Source of the DNA: Pseudalkalibacillus hwajinpoensis
GTDB lineage: Bacteria; Bacillota; Bacilli; Bacillales; Guptibacillaceae
Reading direction: 5' to 3'
Assembly (NCBI RefSeq): GCF_015234585.1
Contig: NZ_JADFCM010000001.1
Coordinates: 682,001 to 746,000, forward strand
Length of the DNA: 64,000 nt
The first letter of the stretch is position 1. Each line of letters begins with the position of its first letter. Position numbers and translations under genes: made by a program. Below, piece by piece: positions 33,513 to 42,060 of this stretch. The notes under the pieces were generated by a model, which saw only the letters and a list, made by a program, of their open reading frames with translations, made no database searches and was not told the origin of the DNA.

Positions 33513-35204
33513 ATGTTGAAAAATCAATTAACATATTTACAAAATGAGTCATTTACCATTCCTGAATCTCAACGCTCCAGACTAAGGTGGTGTGGGTCTA
33601 GAGCTTCAGGGCAACATATACTTCATATTAGTCAAAAACCAGGTATTCTCTCGATCATTAATCAAGATCCTCAGCTAGATGTTGTAAATATTTTCGCTAG
33701 TAAAGACTCAGTAGTTCTTACTCATCCACTAAGTAAGGATTGTGTAAGTACCTTTTGGTCGGGGGATTTGAAGAGCGAGATTCCTTTTCCTATGAATTAC
33801 TTCGATGCCATTATTACGGAAGACACGTTAATCGAAGTTATGTCTTCGCAGAATAATGAAGTCCAGAGATTACTTAAACCGAATGGGAAAATAATTGTAA
33901 CTGAAGCATTAGAACATGCAGGAGAATTAAGAGATGAGTGGGAAACACTATTTCATAACTTTGAAGAAATTGATATGCGCATTGATGAACACTACGTGAG
34001 TTGGGTTGGACGAAATGTTGTAAATCCCCCTACAGATTATGGGGAGGCAGGGAAAGCTTTTCTTGAAGAAATAAGAAAAGTCATAGTGCAAAAGAAAGCT
34101 AAGCGTGCTGCCTTGTTACAAAAAGAGCTAGAAACGAAAAGAAATGAGGAAGTAGTTAGGCTTGAAGAAAAGAATAAACTTCTTATGAAGCTCCCTATTA
34201 TCAAGAAAAAGCACGAAGCGCGAATTGATCAAATCCAGTTAACGAGTGTTGAGAAAAAGCGCATTCTTCAAGAGCCGGAAGAAACGATAGTGAAACCTAA
34301 CAAAATGAGACCTGAAGAGCAATTAGCTCATTTTTCAACGTTAGGAAAAATGACAATTGTCTATTGGGATTCCGAAGTATATAGAAAAAATAGTCTTAAG
34401 CTTGCACATCAGTTAGTGGAAACACTGAGGAATAGGGGTAAAAATGTCGTTTACGTCTATGAAGAGGAAAACGAATTGATAATTCCCATTCACCTTGATG
34501 GATCGAGGTTCTTACAAATTTCAACTTCTGAATTCTGGAGAAGCCTCCATTTATTTGAAGAGCCAGAAATGTATATTACTCATTCTGATCTCCAAATAGC
34601 CAAAAGAATGGGGCGATTGCAGTGGAAGAAATGGAGTATCTTCTATTTACCAGAAAAGATAGTAGATCGTGATGCTCACTTATTTCTTATGAATAGTCTT
34701 GATCCCAGTCACTTTCTAGTGTCAATGGGACGCATGCATCCCATTGAATTGAGAGAAGAAAATTCTGTAGTGAACACATTAACTAATGAATCTTCTCGTA
34801 TTGTAATCGGTTTTGTTGGTGATCTTGGAAAAGACTGCATTGATTATCAAGCAATGAAAGATTTGCTCGTGGAAAACAAAGGTCTAGGTATAGAGTTAAT
34901 AGGGTACAATCTACCAGATTCAAAGCCTATCAACTCGAAAAGACTTACGATCAGAGAGTATGCAAACGATGTTGATTTAATGAAAAGAGTCGGAAGATGG
35001 ACAGGTGGCATTCTTCCATTTCGATATTCGGCGTCAACCTCCGCGCTTGTAAAGATGGAAAGCTTAGGCATTCCTATATTTCATATTAAAGAATGGAGTG
35101 CTCCACTAGAAGATCAGGAATTTATTTCTTATGGTAGTGGAGAGAAAGTCGGTGTCTTGTTAGAGGAAGCTGTCTTACGCTTAGAGGGGAGGAACGATCG
35201 TTGA
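33513..35204 (+). CDS. Degenerate methyltransferase domain fused to a glycosyltransferase-like domain
   Basis: 563 residues. Residues about 20-165 follow the order of a class I SAM methyltransferase (ASGQHILHISQKPGILSI, then YFDAIITEDTLIEV and LLKPNGKIIVTEALEH), but the glycine-rich SAM loop is replaced by HISQKPG, so catalysis is doubtful. A charged helical linker (about 180-265) joins a C-terminal region (275-560) whose RIVIGFVGDLGKD and the end TSALVKMESLGIPIFHIKEW resemble the donor half of GT-B enzymes. First gene of the second glycosyltransferase cluster. Function unproven. Confidence 0.6.
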   Translation: MLKNQLTYLQNESFTIPESQRSRLRWCGSRASGQHILHISQKPGILSIINQDPQLDVVNIFASKDSVVLTHPLSKDCVSTFWSGDLKSEIPFPMNYFDAIITEDTLIEVMSSQNNEVQRLLKPNGKIIVTEALEHAGELRDEWETLFHNFEEIDMRIDEHYVSWVGRNVVNPPTDYGEAGKAFLEEIRKVIVQKKAKRAALLQKELETKRNEEVVRLEEKNKLLMKLPIIKKKHEARIDQIQLTSVEKKRILQEPEETIVKPNKMRPEEQLAHFSTLGKMTIVYWDSEVYRKNSLKLAHQLVETLRNRGKNVVYVYEEENELIIPIHLDGSRFLQISTSEFWRSLHLFEEPEMYITHSDLQIAKRMGRLQWKKWSIFYLPEKIVDRDAHLFLMNSLDPSHFLVSMGRMHPIELREENSVVNTLTNESSRIVIGFVGDLGKDCIDYQAMKDLLVENKGLGIELIGYNLPDSKPINSKRLTIREYANDVDLMKRVGRWTGGILPFRYSASTSALVKMESLGIPIFHIKEWSAPLEDQEFISYGSGEKVGVLLEEAVLRLEGRNDR

Positions 35205-36265
35205 AAATCCTCTATATTTATCGCTATTTATTACTAGGTGGAGTGACGACACAACTTGCGAATAGACTTGGGTTTCTAAAATCGATTAGTGATCCCCACT
35301 TTATCTTTCTATCCGATCATGGGGGACAGACGGCCTTTGGAGATTACGAGAAAATCCATGTTATGACAGAACCTTTGACCATCTATCAGTATATAAAAGA
35401 ACATGATTTCGATTTAGTTATTGCAATTGACACGAAGGAAATAACGGACTACTTAATAGAAGTTCATTGCAAGACCCCTATTATTCAAGAAGTACATGGT
35501 ATATCTTATAAGCTAAATTATTTAGTAGAAGAGGATCAACGCCATTTCCAGGGGTATATTGTGCCTTCGAATTATAGTAAAAACAGAATTGTAGAAGATT
35601 ATTCTGCACCCGAAGAGCGAACATATGTCATTCCAAACTGTCTAGATACGACATTGTTTTCCCCCAAAGAAGTAGAACCGATTACAAATAAAAAGATCAT
35701 TTGTTGGGTTGGAAAACTCAATGATCATAAAAATTGGCAAGGTTTTTTGGACCTCGCAGCACGAATTTCTCAGAAGAGAGATGACTGCGTTTTTTGGATT
35801 GTCGGTGGAGAGACTGCTTCGTCAAAAGCAACTAAGCACCTTTTTCAGGAAGCAAACAAGCGAGAGCTCAGTATTCACTGGATAGACCGGATGGAGTATA
35901 GTGAAATGCCAAAGCTGTATGCAATGGTGGCCAAAAGCGGTGGTTGTACAGTGAGCACTTCCAAAGGAGAATCGTTTGGGATGAGTTTGATTGAAGCGAT
36001 GGCTTGTGGATGCCCTGCAGTAGCACCGAGGGTTGGAGCTATTCCTGAAATATATCTGGGGGATTTAGGGCGCCTAACATATGAATTACACGATTTGGTA
36101 GCGTGTGAGTCTATTGTGGATAGTCTCCTTGATAATGCAAAGGAACGAAATGAGCAAATTCAAAAGGGAATTCAAAAGGTACAAAAACACTATTCAATTA
36201 ATCAAGTCGTCACCCAATACTTTGAGTTACTTCAAACATTATCTACTGTTCAAAAAGTCTGGTAA
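35201..36265 (+). CDS. Family 4 glycosyltransferase
   Basis: 354 residues. The TTG start overlaps the previous stop by 4 nt, so the genes are coupled. It opens KILYIYRYLLLGGVTTQLANRL. The donor domain has CWVGKLNDHKNWQGFLDLAARI, and the GT4 EX7E block is ESFGMSLIEAMACGCPAVAP with the second E eight residues after the first. No signal peptide. Expected to add a sugar to a lipid-linked chain; donor unknown. Confidence 0.85.
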   Translation: MKILYIYRYLLLGGVTTQLANRLGFLKSISDPHFIFLSDHGGQTAFGDYEKIHVMTEPLTIYQYIKEHDFDLVIAIDTKEITDYLIEVHCKTPIIQEVHGISYKLNYLVEEDQRHFQGYIVPSNYSKNRIVEDYSAPEERTYVIPNCLDTTLFSPKEVEPITNKKIICWVGKLNDHKNWQGFLDLAARISQKRDDCVFWIVGGETASSKATKHLFQEANKRELSIHWIDRMEYSEMPKLYAMVAKSGGCTVSTSKGESFGMSLIEAMACGCPAVAPRVGAIPEIYLGDLGRLTYELHDLVACESIVDSLLDNAKERNEQIQKGIQKVQKHYSINQVVTQYFELLQTLSTVQKVW

Positions 36266-36280
36266 AATACCGGGCTTTTT
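36251..36280 (+). terminator. Terminator overlapping the stop codon
   Basis: Stem aaaaagtctgg/ccgggcttttt (wobbles) around the TAA at 36263-36265. Confidence 0.65.
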
Positions 36281-36309
36281 GTATGTCGTCCGGTTCTACT
36301 CGTAAATAG

Positions 36310-36331
36310 CTATTGTTGTTAGCAACAATAG
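36310..36331. repeat. Perfect hairpin upstream of a glycosyltransferase gene
   Basis: CTATTGTTG/CAACAATAG with a 4-nt loop and no T run, so it is not an intrinsic terminator. Confidence 0.5.
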
Positions 36332-36368
36332 TGGATGGCACAAATTTAACAATAGAAATTATGAACTG

Positions 36369-36390
36369 AGTGTAAATTTTTGTTTACACT
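36369..36390. promoter_or_regulatory. Operator-like 8-bp inverted repeat
   Basis: AGTGTAAA-N6-TTTACACT, perfect arms, about 100 bp before ATG 36492. The size and symmetry suit a dimeric regulator. Confidence 0.4.
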
Positions 36391-36491
36391 TCTGATCCAT
36401 TCCTCAATCAACTTTTCTTTCGAATCATAACGAAGTATAATGAAAGAAGTGTTTTTATGTCGTATTCTGGTTAAGAGGGAAAGGATTCATT

Positions 36492-37718
36492 ATGAAGATT
36501 TTATATATATCTCAACATTTCCCGCCCGAGATAGGTGCAGCTCAGGCGCGCGCCTATGATATGTCAATGAACTTGGTAGAAGAAGGCTGCGATGTAACTG
36601 TAGTTACATCATTTCCTAATCATGTTTCTTCCAAAAAAATATTTCAATCGAGCAAGCATCTTGGTGTAAATGTTATTCGTACTTTTGTCGTACAAGATAC
36701 AAAAAAGAGCAAGCTCAGAAGAATGCTGAATTACTTTTCATTTATGACAACCTCTATCATAGCCGGATTATTTGCTAAAAAACCTGACGTCGTCTTTGCT
36801 ACTACCCCTCAACTTTTTGTTGGGCTTTCCGGTTATGTATTAAGTAAACTGAAACGTGCCAAATTCGTGATTGAAGTTCGAGATTTATGGGTGGATTTTG
36901 CAGAAGTTTTAAATCAAATTAATAATAAAAAATTATTAACGCTGGCTCGGAAATTAGAATGGTTTCTTTTTAAGCAAGCTGATCATATTGTTGTAGTTAC
37001 GCATGGGTACAAACAATATCTTATTGAAAAGGGTATCCCTGAAAATAAAATCGATGTGATTACTAACGGTGTTAATCCAACTGAGACAGGAGTCCTAGTA
37101 CCTGAAGAGGGAGTGAGGATTCGTGCTGAGCACGGTCTGGAAAATCAGTTCATTATTTTATATGCGGGTAACATGGGCATTGCTCAAGGCTTGAAAACTG
37201 TACTTGAAGCGGCAAATGTTCTGAAAGATGTCTCTTCGATTACCTTTGTTCTTATTGGTGAAGGAGCTGAGAAAGAACGCTTACAACAGTATCAAAAGGA
37301 TAAAGATCTCCAGAATGTTCTGATCCTCGACAGCCGAGCTAAACAGGAATTGAATGGATTTTATGCGGCTGCTGATTTATGTCTTGTTATTTTAAAGAAC
37401 CATCCGCTGTTTGAAATAACTATTCCTTCAAAATTATTTGATTGTCTGGCTATGAATAAACCGATCCTATTAGGGATTGGTGGAGAGTCAAAAGAAATTG
37501 TCAAAAGTTTAAATGCTGGCCTCTTTTTTGAACCAGAAAATGCTGAGTCGCTTGCGAACGTTGTGTTAGAAGCTACTTCTAATCCTAAAATTATGGAGTT
37601 ATTAGAGAAAGATGTACGAAGTAAAATGTTGTTAAAATATAATCGTCAGGAGCTATCCAAGAACCTGGCTCACTTATTAGAATCTACTCAGGACAATGTA
37701 AAAGGTTGGTCGCAATGA
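36492..37718 (+). CDS. Family 4 glycosyltransferase (WbuB/WcaI-like)
   Basis: 408 residues. It opens KILYISQHFPPEIGAAQARAYD, the typical start of WbuB-type transferases. A membrane-associated segment (MLNYFSFMTTSIIAGLF) follows, then FVIEVRDLWVDFAEVLNQI. The donor half has LYAGNMGIAQGLKTVLEAA and ITIPSKLFDCLAMNKPILLG. WbuB relatives add deoxy-amino sugars (for example FucNAc) to undecaprenyl-linked GlcNAc; the donor here is uncertain. It overlaps the next gene by ATGA. Confidence 0.85.
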   Translation: MKILYISQHFPPEIGAAQARAYDMSMNLVEEGCDVTVVTSFPNHVSSKKIFQSSKHLGVNVIRTFVVQDTKKSKLRRMLNYFSFMTTSIIAGLFAKKPDVVFATTPQLFVGLSGYVLSKLKRAKFVIEVRDLWVDFAEVLNQINNKKLLTLARKLEWFLFKQADHIVVVTHGYKQYLIEKGIPENKIDVITNGVNPTETGVLVPEEGVRIRAEHGLENQFIILYAGNMGIAQGLKTVLEAANVLKDVSSITFVLIGEGAEKERLQQYQKDKDLQNVLILDSRAKQELNGFYAAADLCLVILKNHPLFEITIPSKLFDCLAMNKPILLGIGGESKEIVKSLNAGLFFEPENAESLANVVLEATSNPKIMELLEKDVRSKMLLKYNRQELSKNLAHLLESTQDNVKGWSQ

Positions 37719-38833
37719 AAAAAGTGTGTGTCATCACGTCTATTCATTCTCCTTATGACGGACGTATTTATCATAAGCAATGCAAAAGCTTAAAAAGAGC
37801 AGGCTATGACGTTGTGTTAATTGCTCCAGAGCCTGAGGTGGCTGAATCAGAAGAAATTCCTCTCATTACCTTTAAGCGTCCTTCAGGTGTAAAGGAGCGT
37901 CTTAAATCAACTTTTCATTTGTATAAACTTGCGAAAAAAACAAAGGCGGATCTTTATCACTTTCACGACCCTGAGCTTATGATTGTAGGGATTATGATCG
38001 AGGTGTTTCTTAAAAAGCCTGTTATTTATGATGTGCATGAGCATTACCCGAATACAATCATGGGGAGGGAATATATTCCTTCTTTAGTGAAAGTCCCTAT
38101 GAAATACGCCTATGTAGGCATTGAAAAATTGGCATTAATGAAAATAAGCGGTGTGATTTATACAACAGAAGAAATTGGTCGTCGTTATCGCCGCTATAAT
38201 GGATGTAAGATTGAAAATTACCCTCTCAAACAAATGTTTCCAGAAGCATCTAAAGAAAAAGATAAAAACCAAATTATCTATTTGGGGGGGATTACGAAAA
38301 TTAGGGGCGTATTGCAGCTGCTTGAAGGTTTTGGAGAAGTTGTGAAAAAAGCTCCTGATGCGAAATTACTCTTTCTTGGTAGTTTTGAATCGACTGCATT
38401 TAAAGAGGAAGTAGATCAACTTATTAACAAGCTGGGTATTGATCTGAATGTAACGTTCATCAGCAGGGTACCATACGAACAGATATCGGCATATGTCGAA
38501 CGTTCTGCCATTGGGGTTCTTCCGTATCTACCTTACCCCAACCATCTTGTTGCCCTTCCTAACAAGTTATTTGAATATATGGCTGCTAGTAATGCTATTA
38601 TCGCATCAAATTTCTCGCACTATGCGAAAGTAATCGAGAATAGTCAGGGTGGCTTAGTTATTAATCCCGAAGATCCTAAAGATATAGCCATGAAACTAAA
38701 TCAACTTCTTAGTTCCCCGAGTAAAACAAAAGAGCTCGGTGAAAATGCCAGAAGAGCCTTTGAAAACACGTACAATTGGTCTTGCGAGGAAAAAAAACTG
38801 CTTGAATTTTACCATGCTTTATTAACAAGGTAG
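37715..38833 (+). CDS. Family 4 glycosyltransferase
   Basis: 372 residues from ATG 37715 (aaaggttggtcgca site); the frame opens at TTG 37706. N-terminal KKVCVITSIHSPYDGRIYHKQ, acceptor motif HFHDPELMIVG and YDVHEHYP, donor motif IIYLGGITKIRGVLQLLEGF and PNKLFEYMAASNAIIASNF. Related in layout to the enzyme at 26380-27591. Translationally coupled to the preceding transferase; the pair probably adds consecutive sugars. Confidence 0.85.
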   Translation: MKKVCVITSIHSPYDGRIYHKQCKSLKRAGYDVVLIAPEPEVAESEEIPLITFKRPSGVKERLKSTFHLYKLAKKTKADLYHFHDPELMIVGIMIEVFLKKPVIYDVHEHYPNTIMGREYIPSLVKVPMKYAYVGIEKLALMKISGVIYTTEEIGRRYRRYNGCKIENYPLKQMFPEASKEKDKNQIIYLGGITKIRGVLQLLEGFGEVVKKAPDAKLLFLGSFESTAFKEEVDQLINKLGIDLNVTFISRVPYEQISAYVERSAIGVLPYLPYPNHLVALPNKLFEYMAASNAIIASNFSHYAKVIENSQGGLVINPEDPKDIAMKLNQLLSSPSKTKELGENARRAFENTYNWSCEEKKLLEFYHALLTR

Positions 38834-38873
38834 CGGTGAAATTGGAGAAGTTTGAAAGAAGCGGGGAATTTTA

Positions 38874-39842
38874 ATGAAAAAGCAATCAAGAATAAAAAGA
38901 AGGCGGAAGAAAAGTTTATTTCGCAGACTGTTAACGTTTGTTCTATTGATCGTTCTTGTCCTTATTGGTTATGGTGCTTATCTTGCCTATAATGCCTATG
39001 ATGCAGCATCTGGCTCCTATCAGGGATTATCTCGAGGAGAAAAATCAGCCCTTCGTGATGCGGAGGTTGCAGTAACGAAGGATCCGATTTCGATATTAAT
39101 CATGGGAATAGAGGATTATTCTACAGGTGGCGATAATGGGCGGACTGATACGCTAATGGTAGCGACAGTTGATCCAGATTCAAAAAAAGTCAAGTTACTA
39201 AGTATCCCTAGAGATTCGAGAGTAGAGATTGTTGGTAAAGGGATTGAGGATAAAATTACTCACGCTCACGCTTATGGTGGAACAGAAATGACGATTAACA
39301 CTGTAGAGAATTTCTTGAATATTCCAATTGATTATTATGTGAAAGTGAACTTTGAAGGATTTAAAGATGTGATCGATGAAATCGGCGGTATAACGGTGGA
39401 CGTCCCATTCGATTTCATTGCGCATACGGATGTACCAGGTGGTAGAGCAACGTTCACAGAAGGCCCAATGAACCTCGATGGAACAGAGGCACTAGCTTAT
39501 GCACGAATGCGTAAGGATGATCCTCGCGGTGATTTCGGTCGAAGTGATCGACAGAAGCAGGTAATAAAAGCTGCAATGGACGAAGTTTCTACAGCATCAG
39601 GTTTACTAAAGTTGGACGACATTGCTCAGCACATTGGAAATAACATCGAAACGAACTTGAAGCCAACTGAATTATTTGCTCTACAAAAAGCTTATTCTGG
39701 TGTAAGGTCCTCTGATATTGAAAGCCTTACAATTGATGGTTCGGATGAAAGAATTAACAACGTGTATTATTTTAAACCAGACGAAGAAAGTGTAGCTTCA
39801 CTCAGTCAGCAACTAAATGCCACTTTAAATTCAACTAAATAA
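38874..39842 (+). CDS. tagU: LytR-CpsA-Psr (LCP) family wall-polymer ligase
   Basis: 322 residues. Basic N-terminus (IKRRRKKSLFRR), one membrane helix (LLTFVLLIVLVLIGYGAYLA), then the extracytoplasmic LCP domain: ILIMGIED, GRTDTLMVATVDP, LLSIPRDSRVEI, GGITVDVPFDF and RMRKDDPRGDFGRSDRQKQV with the pyrophosphate-binding arginines. LCP enzymes move polymers from undecaprenyl pyrophosphate to peptidoglycan. The gene lies at the end of the transferase cluster and faces tagO, so it is the likely attachment enzyme. TagT, TagU and TagV cannot be separated by reading; the symbol is approximate. Confidence 0.88.
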   Translation: MKKQSRIKRRRKKSLFRRLLTFVLLIVLVLIGYGAYLAYNAYDAASGSYQGLSRGEKSALRDAEVAVTKDPISILIMGIEDYSTGGDNGRTDTLMVATVDPDSKKVKLLSIPRDSRVEIVGKGIEDKITHAHAYGGTEMTINTVENFLNIPIDYYVKVNFEGFKDVIDEIGGITVDVPFDFIAHTDVPGGRATFTEGPMNLDGTEALAYARMRKDDPRGDFGRSDRQKQVIKAAMDEVSTASGLLKLDDIAQHIGNNIETNLKPTELFALQKAYSGVRSSDIESLTIDGSDERINNVYYFKPDEESVASLSQQLNATLNSTK

Positions 39843-39845
39843 ATG

Positions 39846-39877
39846 AAAAAAAAGCATCCGATTATGGATGCTTTTTA
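39846..39877. terminator. Bidirectional terminator between LCP gene and tagO
   Basis: Stem aaaagcatcc/ggatgctttt with flanking A and T runs. Confidence 0.9.
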
Positions 39878-40954
39878 ACGTTTCATTGTACTTGTAAAAA
39901 CAAGTAGTTTTTTTAATGTATTGATTAAAGGTTTCCGCTGATTACCAATTAAACCAATGAGTTCTGCCGTAAACTGAATCACAACAAGCAATAAGATAAG
40001 CAAGAAAAGTGATCCCCACAGCGTAGAGGCTGAGAATAGAATGGCAGTAATTCCAAAGAAAAAGCTGAGAAGGTAAATAATGATCACGGTTGATTGGTGA
40101 GAAAATCCAATAGCTAGTAAACAATGATGAATGTGAAATTTATCAGGCGTTGAGATTTTTTGCTTTCTTAATATCCGTCTAATGATAGCAAAGAATGTGT
40201 CAAAAATGGGGACTGCAAGAATGATGACAGGAATGATCAAACTAAACACCGTCACACTTTTGAATAATCCTAGCATAGACATTACTGAGATGGCAAACCC
40301 AAGAAAAAGAGCTCCGGTATCTCCCATGAAGATGCTTGCAGGGTGAAAGTTGAAGATAAGGAAGCCAAGAGTACTACCTATTAAAATCACGGCTAGTGCA
40401 ATGACTACAAGTTGATGGTCAAGAATGGCCATTGTTAGAATAGAACCTAAAGCAATAGTGGATACACCTGCAGCTAATCCATCAAGACCGTCGATTAAAT
40501 TAATGGAATTCGTTACCCCAACAATCCACAATACTGTAATAAAAAAGCTCATAAATCCGAACTCAATTCTACCTACGAATGGAAGTGAAACGAATTCAAC
40601 CTGAAGTCCCGATGAGGCAACAATAATAGCGGCAATAATTTGACCAACAAGTTTAACTTTCGGTGAAACAGCCAGTTTATCATCAAAAACGCCTAAAACA
40701 ATAATGAGTGTTCCAGCGATAATAATTTCTGGCATATACGGTGAATAAGGACTAAGATATAAAAAGCCTGCGACAGTACCTGCAAAAATAGCAAGTCCGC
40801 CAGCTGAAGGCATAAGCCCTTTATGAACTTTCCGTTGATTTGGTTTATCAGCTATTTTAAATTTAAGTGATACATATTTAACAATTGGTGTAGAAATGAT
40901 AGCGACGGTTATAGAGATGATAAACGCTATGATATACTCTGTTAACGAATACAA
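39875..40954 (-). CDS. tagO: Undecaprenyl-phosphate N-acetylglucosamine-1-phosphate transferase
   Basis: 359 residues with about 11 membrane helices. Motifs of the WecA/TagO/MraY family: KPNQRKVHKGLMPSAGGLAIF, FDDKLAVSPKVK, NSINLIDGLDGLAAG, FMGDTGALFLGF and HIHHCLLAIGFSH. It transfers GlcNAc-1-phosphate to undecaprenyl phosphate, the first step for wall teichoic and teichuronic acids and related polymers. Convergent with the LCP gene. It starts at ATG 40954 with agggggattttattgt upstream. Confidence 0.93.
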   Translation of the reverse strand: MYSLTEYIIAFIISITVAIISTPIVKYVSLKFKIADKPNQRKVHKGLMPSAGGLAIFAGTVAGFLYLSPYSPYMPEIIIAGTLIIVLGVFDDKLAVSPKVKLVGQIIAAIIVASSGLQVEFVSLPFVGRIEFGFMSFFITVLWIVGVTNSINLIDGLDGLAAGVSTIALGSILTMAILDHQLVVIALAVILIGSTLGFLIFNFHPASIFMGDTGALFLGFAISVMSMLGLFKSVTVFSLIIPVIILAVPIFDTFFAIIRRILRKQKISTPDKFHIHHCLLAIGFSHQSTVIIIYLLSFFFGITAILFSASTLWGSLFLLILLLVVIQFTAELIGLIGNQRKPLINTLKKLLVFTSTMKR

Positions 40955-41157
40955 TAAAATCCCCCTCTAACTGAGGAATAGTAATTCATTCCTTTCATAT
41001 CATATCAAAATAAGTGTGTATTGCAAGAGGTTTCTTAGCGTGCATACTTTCGAAATCACTCATGGCATTACTATCTTTCCCGAATAATGGACTTTCATGT
41101 TGAATGATAGAGGTACATTTAATTACCAATACCCTTTAGAATTAATAAGTAATCTTT

Positions 41158-41790
41158 TTAGACATCATATTCTTTATAGAGTTGGCCATTTGAGTGGATT
41201 TTCGCCTGTCCACTTGTAATATTCGTCATCCATTCGGTAAACTGCTCTTCTAATCCGCTTTGGATAAGAGTTTGAACTTGTACATTCTCCATGTAATCAA
41301 TCTGATCTAATAAGTAATTCGATGAACGAATTTCATTTTCGACTTTACCTAATAAGGAATAATCAATTTCTGTTGTCATTTTTTCCATTAGTCTTCGCTC
41401 TACGATTCCAGTCGCATTCAGCCCTTCTGAAACCGATTGACCGTAAGCGCGAATTAAACCGCCTGCGCCTAGTTTAATTCCACCAAAGTAGCGGGTAACG
41501 ACTACCGTAGTATCTTTTAGCTTTCGTTTTTTTAACACTTCAAGCATCGGTACACCTGCCGTACCCGATGGTTCACCATCGTCGTTAGCTTTTTGAATAA
41601 GATCTTGTTCTCCAATTAAGTAAGCTGAGCAATTGTGCGTAGCACTTGCATGCTCTTTTTTGATCGATTGGATGAATTCTTGCGCTTCCTCTTCGGTTGG
41701 CGTCCTTTTTACATGTGCAATAAATCGTGATTTTTGTATAGTGATTTCGTTTTTTCCATCACCTTTGACTGTATAATATGAAGTAAGCAT
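41158..41790 (-). CDS. yvyE: YvyE/YigZ (IMPACT) family protein
   Basis: 210 residues from ATG 41790, which has ggaggttaaccaa; the frame extends to 41814. N-terminal KSRFIAHVKRTPTEEEAQEFI, then HNCSAYLIG, DDGEPSGTAGVPMLEVL and RYFGGIKLGAGGLIRAYGQ are the family signatures. The C-terminal domain resembles EF-G domain V. Related proteins modulate the stress response in eukaryotes; the bacterial role is unclear. In B. subtilis the same gene sits between tagO-region genes and degS, as here. Confidence 0.88.
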   Translation of the reverse strand: MLTSYYTVKGDGKNEITIQKSRFIAHVKRTPTEEEAQEFIQSIKKEHASATHNCSAYLIGEQDLIQKANDDGEPSGTAGVPMLEVLKKRKLKDTTVVVTRYFGGIKLGAGGLIRAYGQSVSEGLNATGIVERRLMEKMTTEIDYSLLGKVENEIRSSNYLLDQIDYMENVQVQTLIQSGLEEQFTEWMTNITSGQAKIHSNGQLYKEYDV

Positions 41791-42060
41791 TTGGTTAACC
41801 TCCAAGATAATCATTGAACATTCTTTAGAATGAAAGGGATTTGTTTCTTACCATCGAATAGTACATAATTAAAGATTGTGATTTAAGAGGGAAAGTAATA
41901 AGGTCGGTTAGTGTCTTTCTTATTATAAGTTTCTTAAATTAATCCATCAAATATATATCCTCAAGTCATAAAAAGACGGTCAGATACGAATTTTGTAAAA
42001 GAAGTACTTTTGGACTATCTTTTCTTAGTGTCCGTCCCTTGAAGGAATGGAGGGGTTAGC

